The notes beneath the pieces are model-generated. The model was not told where the DNA came from. It worked only from the letters and a program-made list of their open reading frames with translations, and did no database searches. From assembly GCF_032118995.1 (NCBI RefSeq), contig NC_092665.1:16884012-16948011 (forward strand): DNA of 64,000 nucleotides, written 5' to 3'. This DNA comes from Asterias amurensis. Lineage: Eukaryota > Echinodermata > Asteroidea > Forcipulatida > Asteriidae. Positions 1 through 12,200 of the stretch are shown one piece after another; the first letter of the stretch is position 1, and each line of letters opens with the position of its first letter. The translations under genes were made by a program, and so were the position numbers.

Positions 1-249
1 GGGGGAAAATTTTGTGGTGGGCGGCAGTCTATTTTTCAGCTGAAGTGCCGGGCGGAAATTGTCAGTGCTGGGCGGGCCCGCCTACCGCCGCCCACCGTGG
101 CTACAACGCTGTCCATAGCCCTTTTTGGCCGTCTTGTAATTCCAGGAAGGGTATTTGGATTATTTATTCAATGAATGTTATAAAATTGTATCCTTAAAGA
201 ATAAAAGAGGACATTGCATGGACTAAAATATAATCTTTTGCAAACTCAC

Positions 250-2350
250 TTGTGTTTCAGGACAAACTTGACATTCCTGTAAGCAAAGGAAACAAGCCAA
301 GTACTAATGATGGTCATAATACCAAATAGGATTGCAGACTGCACTAAGTCCATCTGGTGCATACGCCAGAACACCCCTGTAGAATAAAAAAATAAAAATA
401 AAACCGTGAATCAAAAACGTAACAAAGAAAAAAGTTACAAATTGTACAAAATGTGCCATTTCTCCTACAAAAGGGAATGAGTTTTACCGATGCAAGGCTC
501 ATGTGTATTTGTACATTTTTTTTACCCCTTGGTCCCACAAACATTGCGTTAACATGTGAAGGAAATAAACTTGCGCCTTTAACAGTCCCAATGTTCAAAT
601 AAGCATAAGTTTTGCAAGGTCTATTGTGTCGGCACTGAACATGCCCATTTACAAGCAATGGAGAGCTGTTGATAGTATCAATGCCGGTTTAAAGTCGGTT
701 GCGCAATGGTCGCACAATGGTCGGGCGCTAGAAATCTTGACGCGCGGTCCAAAAAAGACACAGCTTTTAAGCCTCAGCGATGAACTATAAACTATGTCGC
801 GCGCCAAAATTTCCATCGTGCGACCATCTTTAAACCGGCTTTAAAACATTGTGAGAAACGGCTCCCTCTGCAGTCATGTAGTTTTCAGGAAAGAAGTAGT
901 TTTCCACGAATTTGATTTCAAGACCTCAGAATTAGATTTTGAGGTCCCCAAATCAAGCATCTGAAAGCACACAACTATGGGTGACAAGGGTGTTTTTTCT
1001 TCCATATTGTCTCGCAGCTTTGATGACCAATTGGAGTTCAAATTTCACAGATTTGTTTTTTCATGCATATGTTGAGAGAATGAGATACACCAACCAAGTG
1101 AGAGGACTGGTCTTTGACAAATAGTGTAAGTGTCTTGGACACTTTCGGTATAGAAAAAAAAGTTAAAAGTTCACAGATTTACAAGTAACTTACAGGGTTT
1201 ACAGAAGGTAATGGTGAAAGACTTCTCTTGAAATATTATTCCATTAAATGCTTTACTTTTTGAGAAAACATTAAAACAATATCGATTCTCGATATCGAGA
1301 ATTACGGATTTATTTTAAACACATGTCATGAAACGACGAAACGTGCGGAAACAAGGGTGGGTTTTCCCGTTATTTTCTACCGACTCCGATGATCAATTGA
1401 GGCTTAATTTTCACAGGTTTGTTATTTTGGATAACTTTCCGTAAGGCGCCACCACTTTTTTACTCATTTTTACAAAAAGTGATATCTCATTGAGGTAAAT
1501 TAGATGCTATAATATTTCATATCAAATGAAAAAGTGGTGGCGCCATACGGAAACTTTTCCGTTATTTTATATAGAAGTTGTGATACACGAAGTGTGGGCC
1601 TTGGACAATACTGTTTACCAAAAGTATCCAACGGCTTTAACAAAAGGGAAATATTATATTGTTTATATTTTTTAGTCAAAACCTTGCTTGGATCCTTTTA
1701 TGCACCAGCCACCAGCATGACCAGAGTATAAACCAGAATTTGATTGATAAATTAATTTTAAATAATTCAAGTTTCGGACTGACCTTTTTATTTTTTGGAT
1801 AGCTTTCCGTATGGCGCCACCACCTTTTCACTCATTTTTACAAAAAGGGATATCTCATTTAGGTAAATTAGATACTATATTATTTCATATCGAATGAAAA
1901 AGTGGTGGCGCCATACGGAAACTTTTCCTATTTTTTTATTTAGTTTTTTTTAAACACAGAAACTGGGATTTTTATCCACACAAGCTCTGTCATTTTTACG
2001 TTACGATACAAATATGCGTGCAAGACTTGAATTTGAGCATTCAATCAAAATATGGGATAAATCTTGAGCCTGAATTTAGACTTAGAGAAGAACAAGAAGG
2101 CTCAAACGCAATGTTAAAAAATTCTCACGAAACTGGTTAAACATGTAAAACACATTCGATTTTGGTTTAAATATGGCAACACATTACTGCCGAAATTTTG
2201 TTGTTTGGGGTATAAAAACTCACATATGGGAAGAGCTGACACTATGAATGCATTGCCATAGAACAAAGCTGACGACTTTGTGGTGACATTTCTACTGAAA
2301 TCTTGAAGTAAAAGCTCTTCTTCTTTCGTCAATTTCTTTCCACCTGCCAT
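250..2350 (-). CDS. SSR3: SSR3 (TRAP-gamma), first two coding exons; gene runs off the left edge
   Basis: Translocon-associated protein gamma, a multi-pass ER membrane subunit of the TRAP complex that assists Sec61-dependent translocation. Exon 1 is 2350-2224 (ATG at 2350). It gives a Lys-rich start, then LLLQDFSRN and [18 protein letters not shown], nearly the human SSR3 N-terminus, and ends in phase 1 at a gtgagt donor. Exon 2 is 376-250, after a ttctacag acceptor. It begins by completing a Trp, reads [18 protein letters not shown] and then [12 protein letters not shown], and ends in phase 2 at gtgagt. Both exons match human SSR3 in order and spacing (residues about 1-85). The remaining exons, with the C-terminal membrane segments, lie outside the window. 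Intron 1 (377-2223) carries several small transposons. Family identity is seen directly; function is from the known family. Confidence 0.94.
648..1137. repeat. TTAA-class MITE family A, copy interrupted by a nested element
   Basis: From 'gagctgttgatagtat' (648) and again from 846 to about 1137 the sequence matches the complete family-A copy at 8335-8719 (shared words such as gaaacggctccctctg and tttgatttcaagacctca). Between about 682 and 845 a roughly 160-bp block interrupts it. That block has inverted ends (GCCGGTTTAAAG on the left, CTTTAAACCGGC-like on the right) and inner inverted words around TGGTCGCAC, so a second small element inserted into the first. All of this lies in SSR3 intron 1. 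Confidence 0.7.
1117..1330. repeat. Partial copy of TTAA-class MITE family B
   Basis: The words 'tcacagatttacaagtaacttacagggttt' and 'gaaatattattccattaaatgcttt' are diverged matches to one arm of the family-B elements at 4030-4389 and 6653-7078. Only one arm is recognisable; it abuts the family-A copy. Confidence 0.5.
1429..1560 (+). mobile_element. hAT-type MITE (132 bp), copy 1
   Basis: Terminal inverted repeats of about 34 bp: GGATAACTTTCCGTAAGGCG at the left, mirrored by CGCCATACGGAAACTTTTCC at the right. The 8-bp flank GTTATTTT is repeated exactly at 1421-1428 and 1561-1568. An 8-bp target duplication with short TIRs is typical of hAT elements. No coding capacity. Confidence 0.9.
1797..1928 (+). 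mobile_element. hAT-type MITE (132 bp), copy 2
   Basis: Same family and orientation as the copy at 1429. The 8-bp duplication TATTTTTT flanks it exactly (1789-1796 and 1929-1936). It lies in SSR3 intron 1, 236 bp from copy 1. Confidence 0.9.
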
Positions 2351-4029
2351 TGTGAATTTGTGCCACGGAGTCAGAGAAAGAAAATCAGGTGCTCATCAAT
2401 GCAATTCGTTGAGATGCTGTGTGTTGCGTCTGGGTTTCAGACAGGTAGTTGGCAGCGTGAGTACGTCATCAAATTTGTAACCAATGGCGTGCCTTTACGC
2501 TCGGGGCACTCACATGCAGTAGGCCAACCTGTTAAAATTGTTAATTTATGGGAATCAATAAATAATTATAGCTTTCATCTTTGAACAATAGGACTGGCCC
2601 TAACTCGTAGGCATATGAAAGAATATCCTTTAACCCCATTCGTTCACAATAAACACACAGTCAACTTCATAACCTCTGAAATTGTCATTAGTAAAAACCA
2701 GAGTGTTTGGTCATGTTTTTGCATGCAACACCGGAGCATGCTGCCGGGCATGGTTGTAGTCGCGGCCTATACGACAGCGGTGGGCGGGGTCTTCCTTCAA
2801 AATCCACCCCCCCCTCTCAACGATTCCTGTTGGATACTTAATACTTCATACTTAAACTCTACTAATTATGTTGTCATTATTGCAATTCAGAAGTTCAATC
2901 GTCATCCTTCGGCGGCAAACAAGACATAAGGGCGGTTCCAGACCAAAATGTTAAAGGGGGGGGGGGGGGATCCATCAAAGATGGAGCATGCTTGATGAAG
3001 GGGCATTTACTGAAAATTACAATCTTTCTCAACATTTCTTCTCTTATATCTCTTTATTATTTGCTTCAGTATTTGTTTTGAAAAATTGTGTACATCACAG
3101 TGTCATCATTTATATTTTTTACCGTACAGTACTTGACCTTGTAAGTACAATTTTTAGTATATTTATAAACTGGTGGCCCAAAGGCCAAAATCGCTTTAAT
3201 GTATAAAATAAAAAAATAAAAAATTGCATTAAACTATTACAAAGTTACAATACAAAAATACAACAAACAAGCCAAGTGGCTTTATAGCAATATACAGCAA
3301 ATTGAAAAATAATTCATCTTGAAGACTAAAAAATACAAGTATTAAGGAGCAAGCAAGATGGTCAGAGTTGTAAACCACAACCAGGCCCGTCTTTGGCATT
3401 CATGAGTTTCATTAGAGCAAGATTGTGGATACTTTAGGCCTACAAAAAAATAAAAACACTAATAGTAACATGTACAACCCCAAAATAAACTTACTTCTTA
3501 TTTGATAATTTCAATACAAGCCTATTTGAAGTACATTACTAACAGTTCTTGTTAAACAAATACATTGACAGTTATTGCTTGGCAATGTTTGTAGTAAACC
3601 ACATATAACAAAATATTTGAAACATTGTTCAAATATCTGTTCTCTTCTCTTACTTAGTTACTGTTGTTCATTTAGAAAGAAAAAAACATGCACATTAGAA
3701 TCTATTTTTAAACTAAAACCCAAGTTTTCATTTCATCACAGTACTAAATTTGTTTAAAAACAATAATAGATAGATTTAAGTAAAAAATCATGGCAGCCAC
3801 AATATACAGCATTGGTTAAATATACAGCATTTATTTAGTAGTTGGAATTTTAGATACTTTTTTATTTGGTTTATTTTCTTCTCTGTCTTACACTACTTAT
3901 AAGAGATATACGATAGAGATAGGAAAGACATGGCATAATTTCAGTTAACATCCTGACAACTGGAAGACACTATAGTGCACTAGCCAACCAGGGCAACAAT
4001 TCACTCCCTATCATTATTTGCACCCATCC
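2351..4029. other. Intergenic, SSR3 promoter side; no gene recognised
   Basis: The first few hundred bases upstream of the SSR3 ATG (2350) must include its promoter, but I see no clear core element. A G-run lies at about 2956-2969. The open frames here (for example 2615-2929 and 2988-3206) have no recognisable protein features and no consistent splice context. Confidence 0.6.
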
Positions 4030-4389
4030 TTAACGGATTTGGGTACTTTTTCAAAATGTCCATAGATTTACATTAAACTTACAGGGTTTGAAGATAATGA
4101 TTGGAAAGCTTCCCTTCAAATCTTACTTACTGAGGTGCTGTAGTTTTTGAGAAATGAGTAAAACAATGTCATGAAACTACGTTTGCAAATGATTAAAATA
4201 ATTTTCGTCTCATGAAAAGAAAATTATTTTCATGACATTGTTTTACTCATTTCCCCCAAACTACAGCACCTCAGCCCATAGTATTTTCAGGGAAGCTTTC
4301 TACTATCATTATCTTCAAACTGTGTAAGTTTAGTGTAAATCTGTGGACATTGTGTTTTTTGTCCTACAAAAGTTACATAGACCCTTTAA
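4030..4389. mobile_element. TTAA-class MITE family B, copy 1 (foldback)
   Basis: The whole element is an inverted repeat: the left arm (gatttacattaaacttaca, gaaagcttcccttcaaat, tgaggtgctgtagttttt) is mirrored by the right arm, with a short centre near 4200. TTAA lies at both ends (4030-4033 and 4386-4389), the target site used by piggyBac and Kolobok superfamilies. No coding capacity. Confidence 0.8.
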
Positions 4390-4818
4390 TAAGGTCACTT
4401 TATGTAGACATTTTACACTAAATTTATCTCTTTTTAAAAAGCTTCAATGTAAAAATGCAATGAGATACAAAAAATATAAGTTTGCATTATTTTGTGCAGA
4501 CATTGAATATTTTCATGTCAGTACTGATCTTTGGTGAAAAGATTAAAACAAAACAAAAAGAGTATGCTCGAGTCCGGTGCTCTCACTGCTTGGCCATGAC
4601 ACAGCACTAAAACCCTTCACTATAGATAATTCTGTTTGAGGCCAACCAGCAGCAGAAATTCTCCCAGGAATCACTGACCTACGAATAAGTGTTGTCCAAA
4701 CCAAAGACATGTGGTTAACTTTTAAGTAGTTTTACTGTTGTTTCATTAAGTTATAGATGGGTTGTTAATTAAGTAATGTTACTGTTTTATTTAAGTTATA
4801 GATGATTTTACTGTTATT

Positions 4819-5198
4819 TATATGGGTCTATGTACTTTTTGTAGAACACAAAAACACAATGTCCACAGATTTACATAAAACTTACACAAAACTTACACAG
4901 TTTGACAATAATAATGGTAGAAAGCTTCCCTGAAAAATATTACGTGCTGAGGTGCTGTAGTTTTCGAAAAAATTAGTAAAACAATGTCATGAAAATAATA
5001 TTCGTCTCACTGAAATTATTTTAGCGTTCATGAACATATTTTCATGACATTGTTTAACTCATTTCTCAAAAACTACAGTACCCCAGCATCTAAGATTTTG
5101 AGGTCACTTTCTACTATCATTATCTTCAAACGGTGTAAGTGTAGTGTAAATCTGTGGCCATTGTGCTTTGTGTTATAAAAAGTACCCAAATCCTTTAA
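4819..5198. mobile_element. TTAA-class MITE family B, copy 2 (foldback)
   Basis: Inverted-repeat element matching the copy at 4030-4389, including acaatgtccacagatttaca on the left and tgtaaatctgtggccattgt on the right. The right end keeps TTAA (5195-5198); the left end is eroded. Confidence 0.75.
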
Positions 5199-5466
5199 TC
5201 AAGTGATAGATAGGTTATTAATAAAGTAATTTGACTTTTAATTAATCAAGTTATAAATGGGTTACTAATTAAATTTCCCATTTATATTATAGTTTGCAGC
5301 CAGTAATTAATGTTCATTAAGTTTATCCAGAAACTTTGGATGTGAAGGCCAGTGTTTTAAATAACTGCATATATTGCATATTCATGTATTTGTGTACTTG
5401 TTGAATTATGTGTAATGAAGTTTTCAATGTCAGATTCGCAGGAGTTAGTGTGAAGACAACCTTACT

Positions 5467-6262
5467 AAGGCGAAGACTCCTGCTAAGCCAAAGATTCCTG
5501 CTGAACCAGAGGTTCCTGCTGAACCAAAGGTTCCTGCCGAACCAAAGGTTACTGCCGAACCAAAGGTTCCTGCCGAACCAAATGTTCCTGCTGAACCAAA
5601 GACTCCTGCTGAACCAAAGGTTCCTGCTGAACCAACAGTTCCTGCTGAACCAAAGGTTCCTGCTGAACCAAAGGTTCCTGCCGAACCAAAGGTTCCTGCC
5701 GAACCAAAGCTTCCTGCTGAACCAAAGGTTCCTGCTGAACCAAAAGTTCCTGCTGAACCAAAGACTCCTGCCGAACCAAAGGTTCCTGCTGAACCAAAAG
5801 TTCCAACTGAAGCAAAGGTTCCTGCCGAACCACAGGTTCCTGCCGAACCACAGGTTCCTGCCGAACCAAAGGTTCCTGCCGAATCAAAGGTTCCTGCCAT
5901 ACCAAAGGTTCCTGCCGAACCAAAGGTTCCTGCCGAACCAAAGGTTCCTGCTGAACCAACAGTTCCTGCTGAACCAAAGGTTCCTATTGAACCAAAGGTT
6001 CCTATTGAACCAAAGGTTCCTATTGAACCAAAGGTTCCTATTGAACCAAAGGTTCCTGCTGAACCAAAAGTTCCTGCCGTACCAAAGGTTCCTGCCGAAC
6101 CAAAGGTTCCTGCTGAACCAAAGGTTCCTGCAGAACCAAAGGTTCCGGCTGAACCAAAGGTTCCTGCTGAACCAAAGGTTCCTGCCGAACCAAAGGTGCC
6201 TGCTAAAGCAAAGTATCTTGTGGAGACAAAGGTGCCTGTTCCGGTTCGGTCGATTCTGGAGG
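5467..6262. repeat. 18-bp coding-type minisatellite, about 42 units, open on both strands
   Basis: Tandem 18-mers (plus strand cctgctgaaccaaaggtt). In plus frame 1 it is open from 5449 to the TAG at 6265-6267 and reads hexapeptides PAEPKV, with degenerate Lys-rich edges (KTPAKPKIPAEPEVP at the start, VPVPVRSILED at the end). Most unit-to-unit changes (gct/gcc/gca, aag/aaa, cct/ccg) are synonymous in that frame, which would favour a plus-strand coding exon. I found no upstream plus-strand exon or start codon in frame. On the minus strand the array reads QEPLVR/QEPLVQ and continues in frame directly after the stop of the TNFR-like gene. Several frames are stop-free simply because the unit contains no stop. 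Either a plus-strand exon or the receptor's 3'UTR minisatellite is possible. Confidence 0.9.
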
Positions 6263-9200
6263 ACTAGATAGAACATGACCTGGAGACGCTGTGGTCGAAT
6301 TACTTGTAGATGAAACAGTAACTGTAGTACATAGAATGACAGTGAATAACAACAATTATAAAGATGGACCGACCAACAAAAATTACATACGCCCACTCTG
6401 CTTCACAGCTCAGTAAATATTATGAATGTCATACTTGTAGTAAGCACGAGTGCGGCTAGCACTGTTGTGGTGGCACATAGTACATTTACGCTAGTATTGC
6501 TTGTGAACAACCAATGATAATTCCTTTATCCAGACAAGTATTGAATGAATCATTCATTGGAGCATTATTTAATATTTGCTGAATTTTAAGTCCAGAAGTT
6601 CAGTGTTTTCTTTTTAAACACACTTTTTGACAGCTAGACCCATCTCTACTTCTAAGTGTTTGGGTACTTTTTCACAAAACTCAATGTAAACAGATTTACA
6701 TTAAAATTACACAGTTTGAAGACAATAGTGGTAGAAAGCTTCCTTTAAAATATTACTTGCTGAGGAGCTTTAGTTTTTGAAAAAGTAGGAAAACAGCGTC
6801 TCGAAAACAACTTTCGTCTCAGTGAGATAGATTATTATTATGTACAATGTATTTACCAGTTGTGGTATTTAATTACACGTGGTAAATACAATGAACATGA
6901 TAAAATAATGTTTGTGACATTGTTTTACTCATTTCTCAAAACCTATGACAACTCAGCAAATTTTTTTTATGGGAAGCTTTTTACTATCATTATCTTCAAA
7001 CCGTCTTAGTTTAATGTAAATCTGTGGACATTTGTGTTTTGTGTCACAAAAAGTACCTAAGCCGTTCAAGTCCAAACTACCTCCTTAAAATTGTACCGTT
7101 TAAACACCTTTTTAAAAAAATGGTCTGAGACCTTTGTTGAACGTTGTCAGCCCATGAGGGAAATGGCTCACTTTGATTATAACAAACTATAATCACTTAC
7201 AGTCTTTTTTTTTTCCAAAGCAGCACCATTTTGGACGATGGCAGAGGATGACGATGATGAGGATGAGGATGAGGATAATTACTAACAGAAGACCGATAAC
7301 AACATCACAGACAGTTCCACAGCAAACTTCTGCACCTACACAAAACAAAAAATAATCTTTAAGTTGATTTAAAAGGCTTGAGCAATATAAGCAAACATGG
7401 AGATGATGCAAATTGTGGAACATTCAACAATGATCAACAATTATAAATGATTGTTAACAACACCAATGCAATATTTATACTCATTCACTCAAGACCCAAA
7501 ATGAATGACATTTATAGATTTAATATTAACACAGAAATGTTTTGATTATGTAAAAATCTTGTCACAAAAAGGGGGGGGGTTATATTTTAAAAGTAGTGTC
7601 ATTACAATAGTATGTGTGGATCAGCATCGTCTGATCAAGCTGTATAGTATTGTTGACAAATGCATGTTATTTTTTAAAGAGCTGTCACTGTATCCCTTAT
7701 AACCCTGAACTGCATGGCTGTGCAGTGTTCTTATCTGGCTCACCTATAAATGGGTCTGGCTTCTTAGTACTCATATGTGGCTCAGTTGATCTGTCAGGCT
7801 TTGTAGAACTTGTTGCATCAGGGCGTTGTGTTGTTATATCTGCAGGGAAGACTGTGCAGTTAACTTTTTTACATTCTGTAAATAAAAAAGAAAAACATAG
7901 TTTATTGTAGTCTCTTCAGTGACAAACTTTACAGTGTGGGACGGTTGGCTTGTGCGTAAAGCGCTCGCCTCTCACCAAGGTGACCCTGGTTCGATTCCCA
8001 GTCGGGGCCATATGTGAGTTGAGTTGTGCGTTGGTTCTCTGCTGTGCGATGAGGGTTTTCCAGACTATCCGGTTTTCCTCCCTCAGGAAAAAAATCAAAC
8101 ACTTTCGATCTTGGCTTTGCTCCGTGGTCATAATGGGTTGATGTGGCTGGCAGCCAAAGGCGCCCTTTCATGCCGTCTTCTCGAACACGTTGTAGCCGTG
8201 TCCTCCTCAATTCAGCTCTAGCTGCGAGTAAGGATGATTAGCCCCCCCAAATTATTATTATTATTATTTAAAGCCTCGGCTTCCAGATAATGCCTCCATA
8301 TAATAATACTCTTTTGATGATTTTCTCTGCCTTGTTAAAGACACTGAACACTATTGGTAATTGCCTAAGACCAGTCTTTTCACTTGGTGTATCTCAACAT
8401 ATGCATAAAATAATAAATTTGTGAAAATTTGAGCTCAGTAGGTCGTTGAAGTTGCGAGATAATAATGAACGAAAAAACACCTTGTCACACGAAGTTGTGT
8501 GTTTTCAGATGCTTGATTTCAAGACCTCAAATTCTAAATCTGATGTCTCGAAATCAAATTCGTGGAAAATTACTTCTTTCTCGAAAACTACGTCACTTCA
8601 GAGGGGGCTGTTTCTCACAATCTTTTATACTATCAACCTCTCGTCATTACTCGTAATCAAGTAAGTTTTTATGCTAATAATTATTTTGAATAATCACCAA
8701 TAGTGTCCACTGCCTTTAAATAGCATTGTTTATTGATTACTCCTTTAAACAATTTCTTTGTACTGTATTCATGAAGTATGGAAATAAATGTAAGTTTGAA
8801 TGAGAGTGAGAATGACTGGCTATCAATGTTAAGTGTCAAAGGGTATGCTGTGAGGATCCATCCTACAGCAAACAAGTGACTGTATACAAAATCAAACTTG
8901 CTCAAATTAAACAAAAACACAAACAAATTTACAAGGGCGACTTATTATTTCAAATGTCAAGTAATAAACAACAACAGAAACTGACTGGGTAAAATTTCAA
9001 TTCAAATTTGAGTTGAACAAAAACAAGATTTATTGTAGTTACACCTGAGTTCAACTTGATTTTATTTTTTCTTACCCTCGTATGAAATTGGATATTGTCG
9101 GCACTTGCATTTCCGGTCTTCGGCCAATGTGCCATTGCTCTCCTTCAAATTAAAAATCATCAAACGAGACTGGTTAAAATACATGTGAATACACAAGCAA

Positions 9201-12200
9201 GTAAAACTACAGTTAGTTATGAAAACGTCACACTACATGCGCATATTATAATGATTTAGGTTAAATAGTTGCTCTCATATTTGACAAACTTAGAACTGAT
9301 TATTGAACAGTCTGGTGTATTATTGGTGCCTTACCAGTTCTTGGTTTGGATCACATTTGGTGTGGTTTCTGCAATACTCGCAAGTGTTTCTTTTGGCCAT
9401 GAAAGTGCCTTCAGGACATTCACAACAGCAGCTGGAAAATAAATCAAAAATAGTCAAGATTACTCAAAGAACTTGGGTTCATTTTGTATGACACAAAGCG
9501 AAATTGGATTAGATTTACCTTAGACTTACTCGGTTAGGAGATAATGATGGTAGAAATCTTCCCTTGAAATATTACTTGCGGAGGTGTTGTAGTTTATTTG
9601 GGGGAAATGAGTGAAACTTATTCCCTGAATAGTTTTGGCTCTGTGAGATGAAGTTGTTTTTAGCATAAGCAACGGGTATATGAGAAAACAATAAAATAGG
9701 GAAAAACAGTGATCTAAGTGACATTCAGTAACTTGGTGAGGTAGGGCAATGAATTAGACAACGGATATACGAGGCAACAATAATAGGGAAAAACAATGAT
9801 CTAAGTGACATTCAGTAACTTGGTGAGGTAGGGCAATGAATTAGACAACGGTTATACGAGGCAACAATAATAGGGAAAAACAGTGAGCTAAGTGACATTC
9901 AGTAACTTGGTGAGGTAGGGCAATGAATTAGACAACGGTTATACGAGGCAACAATAATATGGAAAAACAATGATCTAAGTGACATTCAGTAACTTGGTGA
10001 GGTAGGGCAATGAATTAGACAACGGTTATCTGAGGCAACAATAATAGGGAAAAACAGTGATCTAAGTGTTATTCAGTAACTTGGTGAGGTAGGGTAATGA
10101 ATTAGACAACGGTTATACGAGGCAACAATAATAGGGAAAAACAGTGATCTAAGTGACATTCAGTAACTTGGTGAGGTAGGGCAATGAATAAGACAACGGA
10201 TATACGAGGCAACAATAATAGGGAAAAACAGTGAGCTAAGTGACATTCAGTAACTTGGTGAGGTAGGGTAATGAATAAGACAACGGATATACGAGGCAAC
10301 AATAATAGGGAAACACAGTGATCTAAGTGCAGTCAGTAACTTGGTGAGGTAGGGTTATGAATTAGACAACGGTTATACGAGGCAACAATAATAGGGAAAA
10401 ACAGTGAGCTAAGTGACATTCAGTAACTTGGTGAGGTAGGGCAATGAATAAGACAACGGTTATCTGAGGCAACAATAATAGGGAAAAACAGTGATCTAAG
10501 TGACATTCCGTAACTTGGTGAGGTAGGGCAATGAATAAGACAACGGATATACGAGGCAACAATAATAGGGAAAAACAGTGAGCTAAGTGACATTCAGTAA
10601 CTTGGTGAGGTAGGGTAATGAATAAGACAACGGATATACGAGGCAACAATAATAGGGAAAAACAGTGATCTAAGTGACATTCAGTAACTTGGTGAGGTAG
10701 GGTAATGAATTAGACAACGGTTATACGAGGCAACAATAATAGGGAAAAACAGTGATCTAAGTGACATTCCGTAACTTGGTGAGGTAGGGTAATGAATTAG
10801 ACAACGGTTATACGAGGCAACAATAATAGGGAAAAACAGTGATCTAAGTGACATTCCGTAACTTGGTGAGGTAGGGCAATGAATTAGACAACGGTTATAC
10901 GAGGCAACAATAATAGGAAAAACAGTGATATAAGTGCAGTCAGTAACTTGGTGAGGTAGGGTAATGAATTAGACAGCGGTTATACGAGGCAACAATAATA
11001 GGGAAACACAGTGATCTAAGTGCAGTCAGTAACTTGGTGAGGTAGGGTAATGAATTAGACAACGGTTATACGAGGCAACAATAATAGGGAAACACAGTGA
11101 TCTACGTGACATTCAGTAACTCGGTGAGGTAGGGTTATGAATTAGACAACGTTTATACGAGGCAACAATAATAGGGAAAAACAGTGATCTAAGTGACATT
11201 CCGTAACTTGGTGAGGTAGGGTAATGAATTAGACAACGGATATGCGAGGCAACAATAATAGGGAAAAACAATGATCTAAGTGACATTCAGTAACTCGGTG
11301 AGGTAGGGTAATGAATTAGACAGCGGTTATACGAGGCAACAATAATAGGGAAAAACAGTGATCTAAGTGACATTCCGTAACTTGGTGAGGTAGGGTAATG
11401 AATTAGACAACGGATATGCGAGGCAACAATAATAGGGAAAAACAATGATCTAAGTGACATTCAGTAACTTGGTGAGGTAGGGCAATGAAATAGACAACGG
11501 TTATACGAGGCAACAATAATAGGGAAACACAGTTATCTACGTGACATTCAGTAACTTGGTGAGGTAGGGTAATGAATAAGACAACGGATATACGAGGCAA
11601 CAATAATAGGGAAAAACAGTGATCTAAGTGACATTCCGTAACTTGGTGAGGTAGGGTATTGAATTAGACAGCGGTTATACGAGGCAACAATAATAGGGAA
11701 ACACAGTGATCTACGTGACATTCAGTAACTCGGTGAGGTAGGGTTATGAATTAGACAACGTTTATACGAGGCAACAATAATAGGGAAAAACAGTGATCTA
11801 AGTGACATTCCGTAACTTGGTGAGGTAGGGTAATGAATTAGACAACGGTTATACGAGGCAACAATAATAGGGAAAAACAATGATCTAAGTGACATTCAGT
11901 AACTTGGTGAGGTAGGGCAATGAATTAGACAACGGTTATACGAGGCAACAATAATAGGAAAAACAGTGATATAAGTGCAGTCAGTAACTTGGTGAGGTAG
12001 GGTGATGAATTAGACAGCGGTTATACGAGGCAACAATAATAGGGAAACACAGTGATCTAAGTGCAGTCAGTAACTTGGTGAGGTAGGGTAATGAATTAGA
12101 CAGCGGTTATACGAGGCAACAATAATAGGGAAAAACAGTGAGCTAAGTGACATTCAGTAACTTGGTGAGGTAAGGTTATGAATTAGACAACGGTTATACG

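Noticed and set aside
5884-6396. Minus-strand 170-codon protein with SRNLWF repeats
   Set aside because: A shadow frame of the 18-bp array without splice or start support.
7990-8000. Functional tRNA gene
   Set aside because: The B box is good, but no cloverleaf with paired acceptor stem can be drawn and the body continues for 250 bases to an (ATT)n tail, so it is a SINE.
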